Shown here in pieces: positions 51,101 to 63,022 of a stretch of 64,000 bases of DNA. A model generated the notes under the pieces. It had not been told where the DNA came from. It was given only the letters and a program-made list of their open reading frames with translations, and searched no databases. The stretch is from Silurus meridionalis (lineage: Eukaryota; Chordata; Actinopteri; Siluriformes; Siluridae): assembly GCF_014805685.1 (NCBI RefSeq), contig NC_060906.1, positions 7,718,060 through 7,782,059 of the forward strand, read 5' to 3'. A program made the translations under genes and the position numbers. Each line of letters begins with the position of its first letter. Positions within the stretch are counted from its first letter, which is position 1.

Positions 51101-53724
51101 TCATATCCCCAAGCTGTGTCTCATGAAAGTCATTGTGAGCCAAATACGTACTCAGGACTCATAAAAGGAGGGTCTAAAACTAATTGATTTGAAGAAAGAA
51201 AAGGTACTGAATTGAGAAAAAAAGGGTTAAATTCTAATGTGTCACATACAAACATACTCACCCGTTTACCAAGCCAAAAAAAAGAAATGAAACCATACTG
51301 CCTTACCTTCCTTCAGTCTCGCACACAAACAAACAAAAAAAAAAACGAAACCAGAATACACTAAGGAATACGAATACCAGGAAATACTAAGACAGGGAAC
51401 GCAAGAGAAAACTGACATCCAGAGAAACAAACAACAAAAAAAACTAAACAGACTTGAATAAAGTCTCCTGCAAGAGAACATGAAGTCAGAAGAGCTAGAT
51501 GTGCACTGCATGCAAGCCACGAAGAATGAACGCTCTAACACTGCTACAACAAAAAAAAACCCATCCTGCTCGTTATCTCCTGTATGTGGTTCGTTACCAG
51601 AACACCTCAATCGCCACAAAGGCATGCATTCGGCTACATGACCCGCTGAAATGTGGACTAAACGCCCCTCGTCCCTTAGAGCCAATGTGGTGCTTTCACA
51701 AACCATATGTGCGTACAACAAATGGCCTTGCCAAACATTATGAGGAACAGTGACATGGTTTTCAAACTTAAATCCAAATAAATATTTGCAAAAAGGTCAT
51801 TTCTGCAGTCTTTAGAGAGTTTACACAAAAGCACTGCAAGGTAAGGTTTTATTACCCCCCATTCAAATGATTTATATTTTATGAAAGAGGGTGTTTTCAC
51901 TTTTTTTATATTATTATTAAAAAGGTAAGGCATTGGCTCTTAAAGCCAATACATATTAAAAGTGGCACTTCGGGGATAATGAAGGCCATTACTCCCATCC
52001 TTACCGGCTGTATTTGCTTTCTTCAATAAATTCAAAGTAGCCCCTTCCATGTTCCTCTCGGCGTCTCTTAACACCCTTCTTATTCTTCTGATCAGCACTG
52101 ATGTCTTTGTCCGCATCTCCTTTGAAAATAAAACAAACAGTGATGAAATAGGTGTGTTGGACCCTGGTTAAGGGTGGCCCACACATCCAGGAGCTCTCCG
52201 AGGCTCTCCTTTGCACACGCTTTAAGTATTCGCTGATGGGTTGGAAGAAAATAAATCAATAAATAAAGGAAAAAAAATCAATTAAAGAATGATGTGTTCT
52301 CATGCTCTAGGTAATAGCAAAATGATCAGCCCATTCGGATGGAATGAACCGGGCGAGAAGGTTAGACTTTACATTACAAAACAGAAGACGAGGTATTATT
52401 TTAGTTATACTTCACGTCTTTTGTCCCCACCCAGACCCCAAACAAATATATGGAGAATACACATATGGAGAAAACAGACCTGCAAAAAGGATCATGTCAT
52501 GACCAGTTACTTACATGCTGATCATTGTGTGTTATAACAGAGCCACAACAGAGACCTGACTCTCATTCACTGAACAACCCTGATCATTAACAGATTTTGA
52601 AATATAGAAAACTAACCACTATATATACACACACATACATATAAATAAACATACAAGATCGAGTCTATACTATACTCCTGCAGAAACACACATCCTGCCT
52701 ATCTTTGTTCGCTTAAAGGTCGTCTATGAATAACAAAATGGCGAAAATAATCATACAGCTCTCTCACAGAGCAGTATCTAAAACTCATTTTTCCTCCCTG
52801 GTGCCTAAAGAATTTAGTTTATGGTAACGTGAAAAAAAAAAAGGAAAAAAAACCACACGCACAATAGCGTTCATTAGACAAAGAACAAGAGCCAAATGAA
52901 CGCCTGCGACACCATTCACTTCAGCCATTGTCCCAGGGGTTCGGCTAATCACTAAGCTAGCAAAGGAAAGAAGAAAATCCCTAGCGGTATCCGAGTTAAC
53001 CTTACAGCTTAACGGGGTTAAAAATACGCACAATAAAACGTCGCCGAATAGAAAGAGAACGATAAAATCAAACAAAAAAAAAACGAGCCGCTTATCGCAC
53101 GCTGATTCCGGACCGAGTCCTGGCGGTAAGGCGAGCGCATTGCCCGGCAGCGGGATTGAACACATGTCGTCGAAACTCACCCTCAGTCGTCTGCGGCTCT
53201 TGCTCACCATCTTCTTCGTCGATTTTCTCGGCGGCTGCGGCGGCGTCTTCCTCCTCTTCCTCCTCCTCCTCTTCATCGAACGCTTTGTCCATCTCAATCC
53301 CGGCGTCTCCATCTTCGTCCTCCTCCTCTTCCTGACCCGCTTCATCTCCTTCCTCTTCGTCGGCCATTTCGTCGTCCTGCCCAAGGTCCTCCTCGCACTT
53401 GTCCTGAGCGCTCACCGGCGGGGCAGCGCCGCCGCCTCCATTTTGCTCCTCGGCCTCCATGTTCTCGCCGGCGGGTTCTTCGTCCTCCTCCAGTTCTTCG
53501 CCCATGCACTCCTGCTCGAGCGCTGCGGCTTGGCCCTCGTCGCCATTTTCCTCCTCTTCGTCCTCCGGGTCGAGCGCCGCGTCTCCCTCTTGGGCCTCGG
53601 CGTCGAGCGCGGCCTGTAGCCGGTCCATGAGCTCGGCCTTCAAGCCCTTGTCCGACAGCTGACGCTTCTTCAGCTCGTCTTTCAGCTCGTTCACTTTCAG
53701 TTTCTTCACGTTAATGGTACTCAT
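46593..53724 (-). CDS. hnrnpu: hnRNP U (scaffold attachment factor A), 14 coding exons, complete
   Basis: Nuclear RNA- and matrix-attachment-DNA-binding protein with roles in chromatin organisation, splicing and RNA stability. Coding exons: 53724-53181, 52119-52005, 50798-50725, 50616-50477, 50387-50288, 49961-49849, 49749-49486, 49387-49268, 49181-49053, 48967-48799, 48188-47925, 47343-47069, 46951-46841, 46643-46593. Phases join to 822 residues plus TAA, close to human hnRNP U (825). Domain order: SAP (about 8-42), acidic region (about 45-180), SPRY (about 240-445), NTPase-like domain with P-loop GLPGSGKT (456-463), and an RGG-rich tail. All introns are GT-AG. The teleost duplicate (ua or ub) cannot be assigned from the window. 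Confidence 0.96.
48799..49387 (-). CDS. hnrnpu: hnrnpu exons 8-10: P-loop NTPase-like domain
   Basis: Exons 49387-49268, 49181-49053 and 48967-48799. Exon 8 opens with [16 protein letters not shown], a Walker A motif (the human protein has Ala where this has Ser). Exon 9 carries [17 protein letters not shown] and exon 10 [25 protein letters not shown]. The last of these resembles a polynucleotide-kinase-like fold; in hnRNP U it supports ATP-dependent oligomerisation (family knowledge). Confidence 0.95.
49486..50798 (-). CDS. hnrnpu: hnrnpu exons 3-7: SPRY domain
   Basis: Exons 50798-50725, 50616-50477, 50387-50288, 49961-49849 and 49749-49486. Together they encode the SPRY/B30.2 fold: CNCDLHF-like start (here [13 protein letters not shown]), [15 protein letters not shown], the VGWSL-type strand ([14 protein letters not shown]), [33 protein letters not shown], and [17 protein letters not shown]. 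Each segment lines up with human hnRNP U in order and spacing. Confidence 0.95.
52005..52119 (-). CDS. hnrnpu: hnrnpu exon 2: basic linker with [14 protein letters not shown] motif
   Basis: 115 nt, entered in phase 1 after a TTTTCAAAG acceptor. It encodes the Lys/Arg-rich nuclear-localisation-like stretch followed by [16 protein letters not shown], the start of the SPRY-associated region of hnRNP U. The adjoining intron, 50799-52004, shows no repeat copy or extra exon that I can support. Confidence 0.93.
53181..53724 (-). CDS. hnrnpu: hnrnpu exon 1: SAP domain and acidic region
   Basis: ATG at 53724-53722. 181 codons plus one base. The SAP motif ([20 protein letters not shown] and the following segment) binds scaffold-attachment DNA. 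It is followed by a long Glu/Asp-rich stretch with short Ala-Ala-Ala and Gly-Gly-Gly runs. The antisense strand of this exon gives a long Leu/Phe-rich shadow frame that should not be taken as a gene. Donor GTGAGT at 53180-53175. Confidence 0.95.
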
Positions 53725-53879
53725 TTTCGCTGTTGCTTTAGTAGGGGAAATGAAAGAAATGTACTTATTCGAATAAAAGAAAAAATATCCCCCGTCGCGT
53801 CTCAGGAAACCAATTCGTGTGAAGCTACAGCGCCGAGCCGCGTTTCTGCTCTACCGCGCCGGCGGTCGTAAAAATCCGC

Positions 53880-53990
53880 TCCCGCTTTGGTGCTGAGGGG
53901 CGGGGCCTCCGTCACAGACACGCCCAATATTACGTCACCTCCCGCCATGAGGCCTGGAACAGCGGTTGCTGCGCTCGTGCACGCGGAATT
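53880..53990 (-). promoter_or_regulatory. hnrnpu: hnrnpu promoter (GC box, CRE-like site)
   Basis: CpG-rich block 150-270 bp upstream of the ATG. It contains GGGGCGGGGCC (about 53898-53907), CCAAT-like ACGCCCAATA (about 53920-53929) and a TTACGTCA CRE-like core (53930-53937). There is no TATA. This is typical of a broadly expressed housekeeping promoter. Confidence 0.55.
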
Positions 53991-54063
53991 GAACGTGTGA
54001 TTTATTCATGTGAGAATGAAACGTAACTGTTATACATTATACACTTAGTACATCTCCTTATTT

Positions 54064-55855
54064 CAAACCAACTACCAACTACCTGCATGTCTTCCCTCAC
54101 CACATCCAAAAACCTAGTCCTTCGTCTTCATCTTTTCCTCCTTCCTGGTGGAACCATCCTTAGCTTTCTCCTATCGATGTAGGACATGTTCAAACCATCT
54201 CAATCTCGCCTCCTCCCTTTGTCTCCGAAGCGTCTGACATGCTTGTTCAGTCTAATTAGCTCATTTCTAATCCTGTCCATCCTCGTCACTCCCAACGAAA
54301 ACCTTAACATCTTCAGCTCCGCTACCTCCAGCTCCACCTCCTGTCTTTTACTCAATGCCACTGTCTCTAAACCATACAACATCGCAGGTCTCACCACAGT
54401 CCTATAAACCTTTTCTTTCACTCTTTGTAGATACTCTGCTATCACAAATCATTCCTGCTATCACTCTTCTCCACCCACTCCTCCCCACCTGCACTCTTTA
54501 CTTTACTTCTCTCCATTACTTTGCACTGTTGACCCCAGGTACCTGAACTCATCCACCTTCTTCACCTCTTCTTCCTGCAACCGCACCACACCACTGCTCT
54601 CCCTCTCATTCACACACATGTACTCTGTCTTACTCCTACTGACTTTCATTCCTCTTCCTTTCAGCACATACCTCCACCTCTCCAGGCTCTTCTCAACCTA
54701 CTCCCTACTCTCATCACAAATAACAATATCAACCGCAAACATCAGTCCACAGAGACTCCTGTTTGACCTTGTTCGTCAAACTGTCCATCACCACTACCAA
54801 CAGGAAAGGGCTCAGAGCAGTCCTACCAGTCCAATCCTTGATGCAGTCCTACCCTCACCTTGAACCAGTCTGTCGTTTTTACTGCAAACTTCACTGCTGT
54901 CACACTGTCCTCATACATGTCCTGCACCACCCTCACATACTTCTCTGACACACCTGACTTTTTCATACAAAACCACAACTCCTCTCTTGGCACCCTGTCG
55001 CACGCTTTCTTTAAATCCACAAACACACAATGCAACTCCTTCTGACCTACTCTATACTTCTCCATCAACATTCTCAAAGCAAATAATGTGTCTGTGGTGC
55101 TTGTCCTCAGAATGAAACCATACTGCTGCTCACAGATGGTCACCTCTTCTCTCAGCCTGGCTTCCACTACTCTTTCCCATAACTTCATGGTGTGACTGAT
55201 CAACGTTATTTCCCTGTAGTTACTGCAGGTCTGCACATTTCCCTTATTCTTAAAAACTGGTACCAGCACACTCCTTCTCCATTCCTCAGGCATCCTCTCA
55301 CCTTACAGAATCTTATTAAACAATCTTGTTAAAAACTTTCCACTCTTCTATTGCTATGTCATCTGGTCCAACCGACTTTCCACTCTTCTTCCTCTTAATC
55401 GCTGCTCTCACTTCCTCCTTACTAATCCTATCCACTTCCTGCTTCACCATCTCCACACCATCCAACCTTCTCTCTCTGTCATTTTCATCAGCTGCTCAAA
55501 ATACTCCCTCCATCTTCTAAACACACTCTCCTCACTAGTCAACACATTTCCATCTCCATTCTTTATATCCTAAACTGTAGCACATCTTTCACAGCTTGGT
55601 CTCTCTGCCTGGCCAACTGGTATAAATCCATTTCTTTTTCCTTAGTGTCCAACTTCTCATACAGCTCTTCATATGCATTTTTGTTGGCTTTCACCACATC
55701 CCTCTTCACCTGCTGCCGCATCTCCTTGTACTCCTGCCTACTTTTCTTATCTCTCTGTTGATCCCAATCCTGTTTTCCCAACGTCTTTCTCCTTATGCTT
55801 TCCTGCACTTCTTCATTTCACCACCACATCCCCTTGTCTTTCTTTTAGGTGAGCA
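54064..55855 (-). mobile_element. RTE-clade LINE, longer but dead copy
   Basis: Homologous to 13090-14165 but extends about 650 bp further 5' (PEEWRRSVLVPVFKNKGN, the RT finger region, and a Lys/Glu-rich region before it). The catalytic FADD is changed to FAVD near 54730 and several frames are broken. It lacks the 3' UTR tail. Lies 340 bp upstream of the hnrnpu start codon. Confidence 0.8.
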
Positions 55856-55984
55856 CAAACAACAGACAACTCAGACACAGTCTCAGTGTTCAAGTCGAGG
55901 TTGAAAACGTATTTATTTAGTCAAGTCTTTTATCAGTAGATTTTTCTTAGGTAAAGGCTCAGATCTGGAGGGATCATGGATATA

Positions 55985-56233
55985 GAGTGTTTGGTGATCT
56001 GGGAAATTTGTATGCTGTCGTCCCCTCACTCCCACACATTCACTCAGGTTTGTTGACGGTGATGTGGTGGGTCATCTCTTATCCCAGAAATCCCTCATGT
56101 CTGTGTTACCTTCTGGTTTTCCCTTTTATTTATGCTGCCATGGCGAGTCTTGCCGGAGTCCAAACTGCACAGTAATATTAACTTTCATACAACAATAAGG
56201 ACACTTAATAATCCATATCCTTCTCTTCCTGTC

Positions 56234-56292
<59 letters not shown>

Positions 56293-56705
56293 CGAGTTAA
56301 ACATGCTCCTGAGGTTCCAGTGACCACTGTTCCTGCCCCTCTCCCCTTCATGGATCTTCCCACTTCATCCAGGCCTGCCTCTGGATAGTGTTCTCTTCGA
56401 CTGGAGGCCACTCTGTGCAGCTTGGGATGGTTTCTCATCAACACCTTGTGTGGTTCCATGAAATTCGGAGTAAGAATGGGCGTTTTTGAGGATGGATTTG
56501 GACTGTAGTTAATGTCAACAGTCTGCTACATTGACTCAGGACTACTTTTCACTTCTGATCATTATCACTGTACCCCGCAACATCGTATATCTGCTATAAA
56601 TGGACATTCGGTGCAACCCAGATGAGGATAGGTTCCCTCTTCAGTGTGGTTCCTCTCAAGGTTTCCTCCTTATGCGATCTCGGAGAGTCAAATGAATTGA
56701 ATTGA
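55985..56705 (+). repeat. Interspersed repeat family D, copy 4, with internal CT tract
   Basis: Same landmarks as copy 2, with the CT dinucleotide tract at about 56239-56288. The terminal AAAGCAGCTTT part is lost after about 56690. Confidence 0.75.
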
Positions 56706-56999
56706 ATAGATTAAAAAATATACACAATTTCTTTTTGAAGTAAACTTGCATTTAAAAAGCAGGTGGGAAAGATCAGGTACATCTGTCCTTTATTGGCCAG
56801 ATTAGTTAATCATTGAAAAGTGTTTTAAAGCATCTATTAAGTTCTATTAAAGCATCTTTCAGCAGTTTGATGTCCTGCTGAAGCACTAAGCTTTGTCTAC
56901 ATTATACCAAGGACATCAGCCATGTCATCTGAGAAGTGACTGTTGGGAAATCTGGTAAGGGTTACAATGACATCTCCAAAGAATTACAGTGAACAGGAT

Positions 57000-57023
57000 T
57001 AAAAAAAAAAAAAAAAAAAAAAA

Positions 57024-57118
<95 letters not shown>
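57000..57118 (+). repeat. Compound A - AT - CA microsatellite
   Basis: Poly-A of about 27, then AT for about 70, then CA for about 20. Probably grew from the A-rich tail of an element. Confidence 0.85.
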
Positions 57119-57119
<1 letters not shown>

Positions 57120-57310
57120 AAATGCAAGACTCTTCAAGACTGTTCTTCCCAGGAGTTGGCATTCCAGAAAATTCAGTCCAAGGTCAGACAACTTGATTCT
57201 CAGAAAACCCCGAGAGATACATCATGTGACCTACAGGCATCTGTAAGCACATGAAATATTTATGTTCATGACAGCACAGTCACAAATGATGAAATGGAAG
57301 TGTAGCTAGG
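57120..57310 (+). mobile_element. Tc1 family C fragment
   Basis: CAGGAGTTGGCATTCCAGA, TTCAGTCCAAGGTCAGAC and CATGACAGCACAGTCACAA match the same part of the 35810-36715 copy (around 35930-36070). Confidence 0.5.
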
Positions 57311-58639
57311 AGAAAAAATTATTAAAAAAAAAACAATAAAGCATCATGACTCAGGGTAGCAGAATCGCTTTTAAACAATTTACATTATTTCTGAAACAAT
57401 ATCCTTCAGACATCTCCAAGGTGGAGGTGTTGTTCATGCACAGCTGCAGGTTTGGCAAAAACAAATACACCAGTTTACCACAAACGCATTTGCAGGCACA
57501 GGACCTCTTTAAACCAGTAGTCATTTTAAAGAACAATGAGACATTTTTGAGACAAATGTAAGGCCATCTGTCCAGCGAGATAAAACTGGATTTCCCAAGC
57601 ACAGCAGCAAATTGGCATCTAAATGAATTTAAAAAACCCATAAGACTTCCATTTGCTTTCCCCCAGGCCGACTCGCAAATGTCATAACACATCGACATTT
57701 TCACGTCTTTTGAATGGATGGCCAGAGAGTGTACTTTTCAGAGCTTTCAAAATGCATTTGTTCAAGTGCACAATCTCAAATATATTCATGTAGATTAAAT
57801 AGCTGTTTTTTCAGTCCACAATGGCTTACAGGGAAGAAGAAATATATTTGGTCGCAGATATACTTAACAGGACATTTACAAGATGGACAAGATCAACCAA
57901 AACAGCTCAAAACAGTTCTTAACCTTTTTCATCAACCATTTATACTTTTGTGTTTTCTTTCTCATAGATTTTGCAGAAAAACACACAATTTAGCTTCATT
58001 TTAAATCCACAGGAAAACCGTGATGACTAGAAAAAACGCATTAAAATACAGGGATAACTCTGGGTCATTTTATGGAGGTAATATCGATGATTCTGCTGTA
58101 GATGACATTTTGGGGTGGTGCAGCTGTGGCTGCAGTGAAAAGAGACTTGTTGAATTGTGTTGATTGGGTTTCTTTCTTTAGTAATAGTTTAATCTCACTG
58201 TATGAGATTCCTGAAAGTCAGGATTTGAAGTGGTTTCTATGTTACTGGGTTATGAAGACGCCAAAGCCTGGACCATAAATAGGTCATGTTACTTAAAATA
58301 AATTGATATCAATTAATACTGCCACCATTATTTTATTACATTGAAAAGAAACTGGTTATTCCTACACAATGGTGGGAGATAATGTAAAATTAAAGTTGGA
58401 AAACGAAAAAGATGGGTAAATAATGTCTAATAATCAGTTTCAATTTGTTGTTTTTACATGAAAAACAGTGCTTTATGGGTCAAGAAACTATTATAAAACT
58501 ATGGAAAAAATATTATTAATGCCAGGTTATGCGATTGAGATGAACGTTAATGTCCATCGAGTCAGGTAAACAAGAATCATACATTTAATATAACAATGTA
58601 AAAATTAAGACGATTCATTTAATATATTTTAATAAACCA
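57311..58639. other. hnrnpu - kif26b intergenic, single-copy-looking
   Basis: 57340-57780 lacks repeats and has balanced composition, so it could be a conserved non-coding element. Thereafter AT-rich with nothing recognisable. Confidence 0.45.
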
Positions 58640-59330
58640 AAGAGTCTTTTTTTAGTGTACACATACATGTTCCTTTTGTTTATATGCATTAAACTCAAAA
58701 AGGCAAAAAACAACAGAAGCATTGGACAGAGAATAAGTGGAAGAAAGTTATGTCGATATGAGTACAAATTGAGTACATATTTTTGACTCTATTAAAAGAA
58801 CATATGTAAGATGAAGAGAAGATGTTAGCAGACTGCCTGGGAACCTTTTGGTTTTGGGTTGTTTTGGAGCAGGAAATGTTGGAGACTTAAAAGGAAAACG
58901 AACCAACAAGGCTATAATTCCATAATCATTACCATGCAATTCTGTCTGGACTGCAGATAAATGGAACCAACTTCACCATACAACAAGACAATGAGCCAAA
59001 GCGTACATCCAAACACAATAAGTGTTATTTACACAGCAAACAACTATCATGGAATGGTCTGTCCAGTCACTGCACCTAAATCCTATTTAGCTGCTCTGGG
59101 ATGAACTGACTTGCAAGGTCAAAATGAAATTTCCACCCAGTGAAGAACACTCCTAGCATGTCAAGGTATTTCATCTGTATGTTTGGGGAAATGAACTGTC
59201 CGAAGTGTCTAAAGGTGTTAATCGTGCTAATGGAGGATTTTTTAATTAAAAATAAAGTGAATGTTAAATAAACAAATTGTTGACTAGAAACAGAAAGAAA
59301 CACACGTGTCTCTCAGAAACCATAGCAGGC
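58640..59330 (+). mobile_element. Degenerate Tc1/mariner copy (family B)
   Basis: Shares ACATGTTCCTTTTGTTTATATGC, GTTAGCAGACTGCCT, CTGTCCAGTCACTGCACC and the CGTGCTAATGGAGG end with the copies at 2450-3055 and 18165-18790. No open transposase frame remains. Confidence 0.65.
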
Positions 59331-59369
59331 CAGGTGTTAGACAAACACTATATATAAATAAATAAATAA

Positions 59370-59433
<64 letters not shown>

Positions 59434-59794
59434 TCTACTGTATATGTTTGGAATGACGATGAAAGACTATTGACTATATTTCACCCAACAAAGTCAACAG
59501 TTAACCCTATTTTCTTTCGTATTTTTAACGTGTCGATGGGGGGCGCCATTTCTCCGTGATAAACTTTGTAGTGAAGGGCACAGGGACTCACTGTACTGAA
59601 TCGATTCTTCTGAACCGCCTGTTTAATGGAACTGAAATCTGCATCTAATGACACTGTGTATGCTGCATGAGTTATAGTAAGTAATACTATAAAAAATGCA
59701 GTAATCTACATTTATATAATTATATGGTCACTTGTTAGGCCACATAATGCGGTATGCATGTATAATCTGTGACATAAAAGTGCAAGACAAATCA

Positions 59795-59990
59795 GGCTCA
59801 TTGGGAAAGAAAGAGATAACTCAGTGGATAAGATGTTGCAGTTCGGATCAGAAGGTCGTGAGCTCAAATCCCTCCACCAACCTGCCACTGGTGGGCCCCT
59901 GCGCAAGGACCTTAATCATCAACTGCTTAATTGTATAAAAGAGATAATGGATTAGGGCGTCTGCCAAATGCCATAAATGTAAATGGGACC
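59795..59990 (+). mobile_element. tRNA-derived SINE (second subfamily)
   Basis: Head GATAACTCAGTGGATAAG, B-box-like GGTCGTGAGCTCAAATCC, and the 3' body AGGGCGTCTGCCAAATGCCATAAATG, the common tail of otophysan SINEs. It lies about 640 bp upstream of the kif26b-like start. Confidence 0.75.
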
Positions 59991-60633
59991 ACGATCGGAC
60001 ATGCATTAAGGATTATTCAGTGTGTATGTGTGTAAAAATTATTTGAACATAATGAAGAAATTGGGCGAAGAGCCCTTGTGCTTGCAAATCGACAAGACTC
60101 GTTTAAATGAATCGATGCTTTCACGATTCTCTCCAACATCTCACCATGCGGTAACCAAAACAGGTCCCGAGCTTCAGGTCTCCTGACAATAACTGGGTGG
60201 CACCCTTCTTCTTTTCCTTCTTCTTCTGCACGGACTGGGAAAAGACAATGAAGGTGGAAAAAAACAATCCACCTTAAATTTCTTCTCTTTGGTTTTTATT
60301 TTAGTTCTTTGATCCATTAAGCATATTAATGTAATAATTATTCTAACACGGTCCAGATGAGTAAAAGTGAAGAGAAAAGGAGTCTCCAGGAGTTCAGCAG
60401 GACATCAGGCGTCAGATTGATCAGTGGAGTGCACGATTGAGTGATTTTTCAAGCCTTTTCTGTTTGTTGTTTCGGGTTGGAGCGCGTAAATCACGACGCA
60501 GGACACTTTTTTACAGCGTTTCCCTGTTGATGCGCCTCCGGGCTGCACCCACAGCCTTCTTTCATTAACTGAGAATAACTGGAGAACCTACAGGACACGG
60601 AATGGTACTTTAAAAACAGCGTTTTTGTAAGCC
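59991..60633 (+). promoter_or_regulatory. Presumed kif26b-like 5' UTR and promoter region
   Basis: Sequence becomes less AT-rich toward the start codon. No TATA box at a convincing distance. The position is inferred only from the proposed first exon. Confidence 0.3.
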
Positions 60634-62949
60634 ATGGGGTCTTCGGATATAGCTCGGAAACAAAGATACGTGAGTATAACATTTACGAGATGCCTAAAGC
60701 GCCCGATGTGCAACTACAGGTGTTCCTTAATTCTTCTTCTTTTTCTTTATTGCTCATGTGTGTTTCATGTTGCACATTTGCACCCGAGCATGCAAAAACA
60801 TGTGGCAGTGTAACTTGGATGATGATGATGATGATGCATGTGATTGCCCTCAGCTCGCTCAGATGACCGGCAGTAAGTCGGCCGGTCAGGCGCAGTTCAG
60901 CGCGATTTGCGTCCCGCGCGCCGAGCGCCTCTCTCCAGAAGGTGCAGGAGCTTCAGGAGCTTCAGGAGCTTTAGGAGACTCCAAACGCTCCACGACCAAA
61001 AGTGAGAGAACACCGGACATTCGTTTGTGTGAAGAGTGCGTCGGTCGTGTGCTAGTCTTCAAGGAGCAAGCTCTGCGAATGTTAAAGGATGGCCACTACT
61101 CACGCAATGTAAGGACATCACCATTATACTATACTATACTATACTATACTATACTATACTATACTATACTATACCATAACATTCTATACTATACTATACT
61201 ATACTATACTAATACTAACCTTGTACTATACTACATAATACTATACTGTACTGGACTATACTATACTATACTATACTATACTATACTATACTATACTATA
61301 CTATACTATACCTTACCATTCTATACTATACTAATACTAACCTTGTACTATACTGCACAATACTATACTATACTATACTATACTATATACTATACTATAC
61401 TATACTATACTATACTAAACTAATACTAACCTTGTACTATACTACATAATACTATACTATACTGTACTATACTATACTGTTCTGTACTATACTATACTAT
61501 ACTATACTATACTATACTATACTATACTATACTTATATTAAACATTATACTACACTACACAATACTATACTGTACTGTAATATACTATACTGTACCATAC
61601 TATACCTATACTGTACATTGTACTATACAATATAATACTAATTTATACTGTACTATACTGCATTGTACTATACAATTATGTACTGCACTATACTATACTA
61701 CACAATACTATATCAAATAATACTATAGTATACTGTACTAAACTACACTCTATTAAACTATACTATATAACACAATACTATGGTATACTTTACTACACTA
61801 CATAATAACACTATAATGTACTGTATTATACTACATTATGCTATACTATACTAAATTATACTATATTATTTAATATTCTGTACTACACTACACTGCACTA
61901 TATAAAATAATACTATAGTATACTGTATTATATTTCACAATAACACTATACTGTACTGTATTATAATACATTATACTTATACTATACTATACTGTTCTGT
62001 ACTATACTATACTATACTATACTATACTTACACTAAACATTATACTATACTACATAATACTATACTGTACAGCACTATAATGTACTATACTGTACCATAC
62101 TATACCTATTCTGTACAGTGCACTATACTTTATAATACTGATTTATACTGTACTATACTGCATTGTACTATACACTTATGTACTGCACTATACTATAATA
62201 CACAATACTATATAAAATAATTCTATAGTATACTGTACTACACTACACTCTATTAAACTATACTATATAACATAATACTATGTTATACTGTACTACACTA
62301 CATAATAACACTATACTGTACTGTATTATACTTCATTATACTATACTATGCTAAATGATACTATACTATGTAATTTAATACTATAATATTCTGTAATACA
62401 CTACACTATACTATATAAAATAATACTATAGTATACTTTACTACACTACACAATAACACTATACTGTACTGTATTATACTACATTATACTATACTATACT
62501 ATACTATATAACTTACGTACTATACTATATAACTATAATATTCTGTACTACACTACGCTCTACTAAACTATACTATATAACATGATACTATAGTATACTG
62601 TACTGCACTACACTATACAGTACTACACTATACTATATTTTTCTACACTATACTGTATAGTATTACACTACACTATACTATACAATACTGTACTGTACAA
62701 TATTATACTACAATACACTATACTACAGTGTACTGTATTTTGCTGCACTATACTATACCATATTGTAAAATATTATACTGTACTGCATAACACTATACTA
62801 TACTGTACTATTTCCTCAGTGAGTGTATTTCTAAACCTATGACTTCATGCATCATGGCTTTGTGCACACTTATCCTCATCCAACAGTTTCTTGTGACACA
62901 GGACTGACCCACACTTTGTAATTTAATATCCATTACACTCACAAGCTAA

Positions 62950-63022
<73 letters not shown>

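Noticed and set aside
52785..53384. 199-codon minus-strand Arg/Lys-rich frame
   Set aside because: It is a shifted frame over the acidic part of hnrnpu exon 1 that reads on into intron 1.
53140..53619. 159-codon plus-strand Leu/Phe-rich frame
   Set aside because: Antisense shadow of the Glu/Asp-rich hnrnpu exon 1.
60758..61423. 221-codon plus-strand frame running into Tyr-Ile-Leu repeats
   Set aside because: It overlaps the real kif26b-like exon 2, but its upstream part is intron and its downstream part is the ATACT array. The donor at 61109 ends the exon.
61119..62815. CRISPR-like array
   Set aside because: There are no unique spacers between constant repeats; it is a degenerate tandem array in an animal intron.
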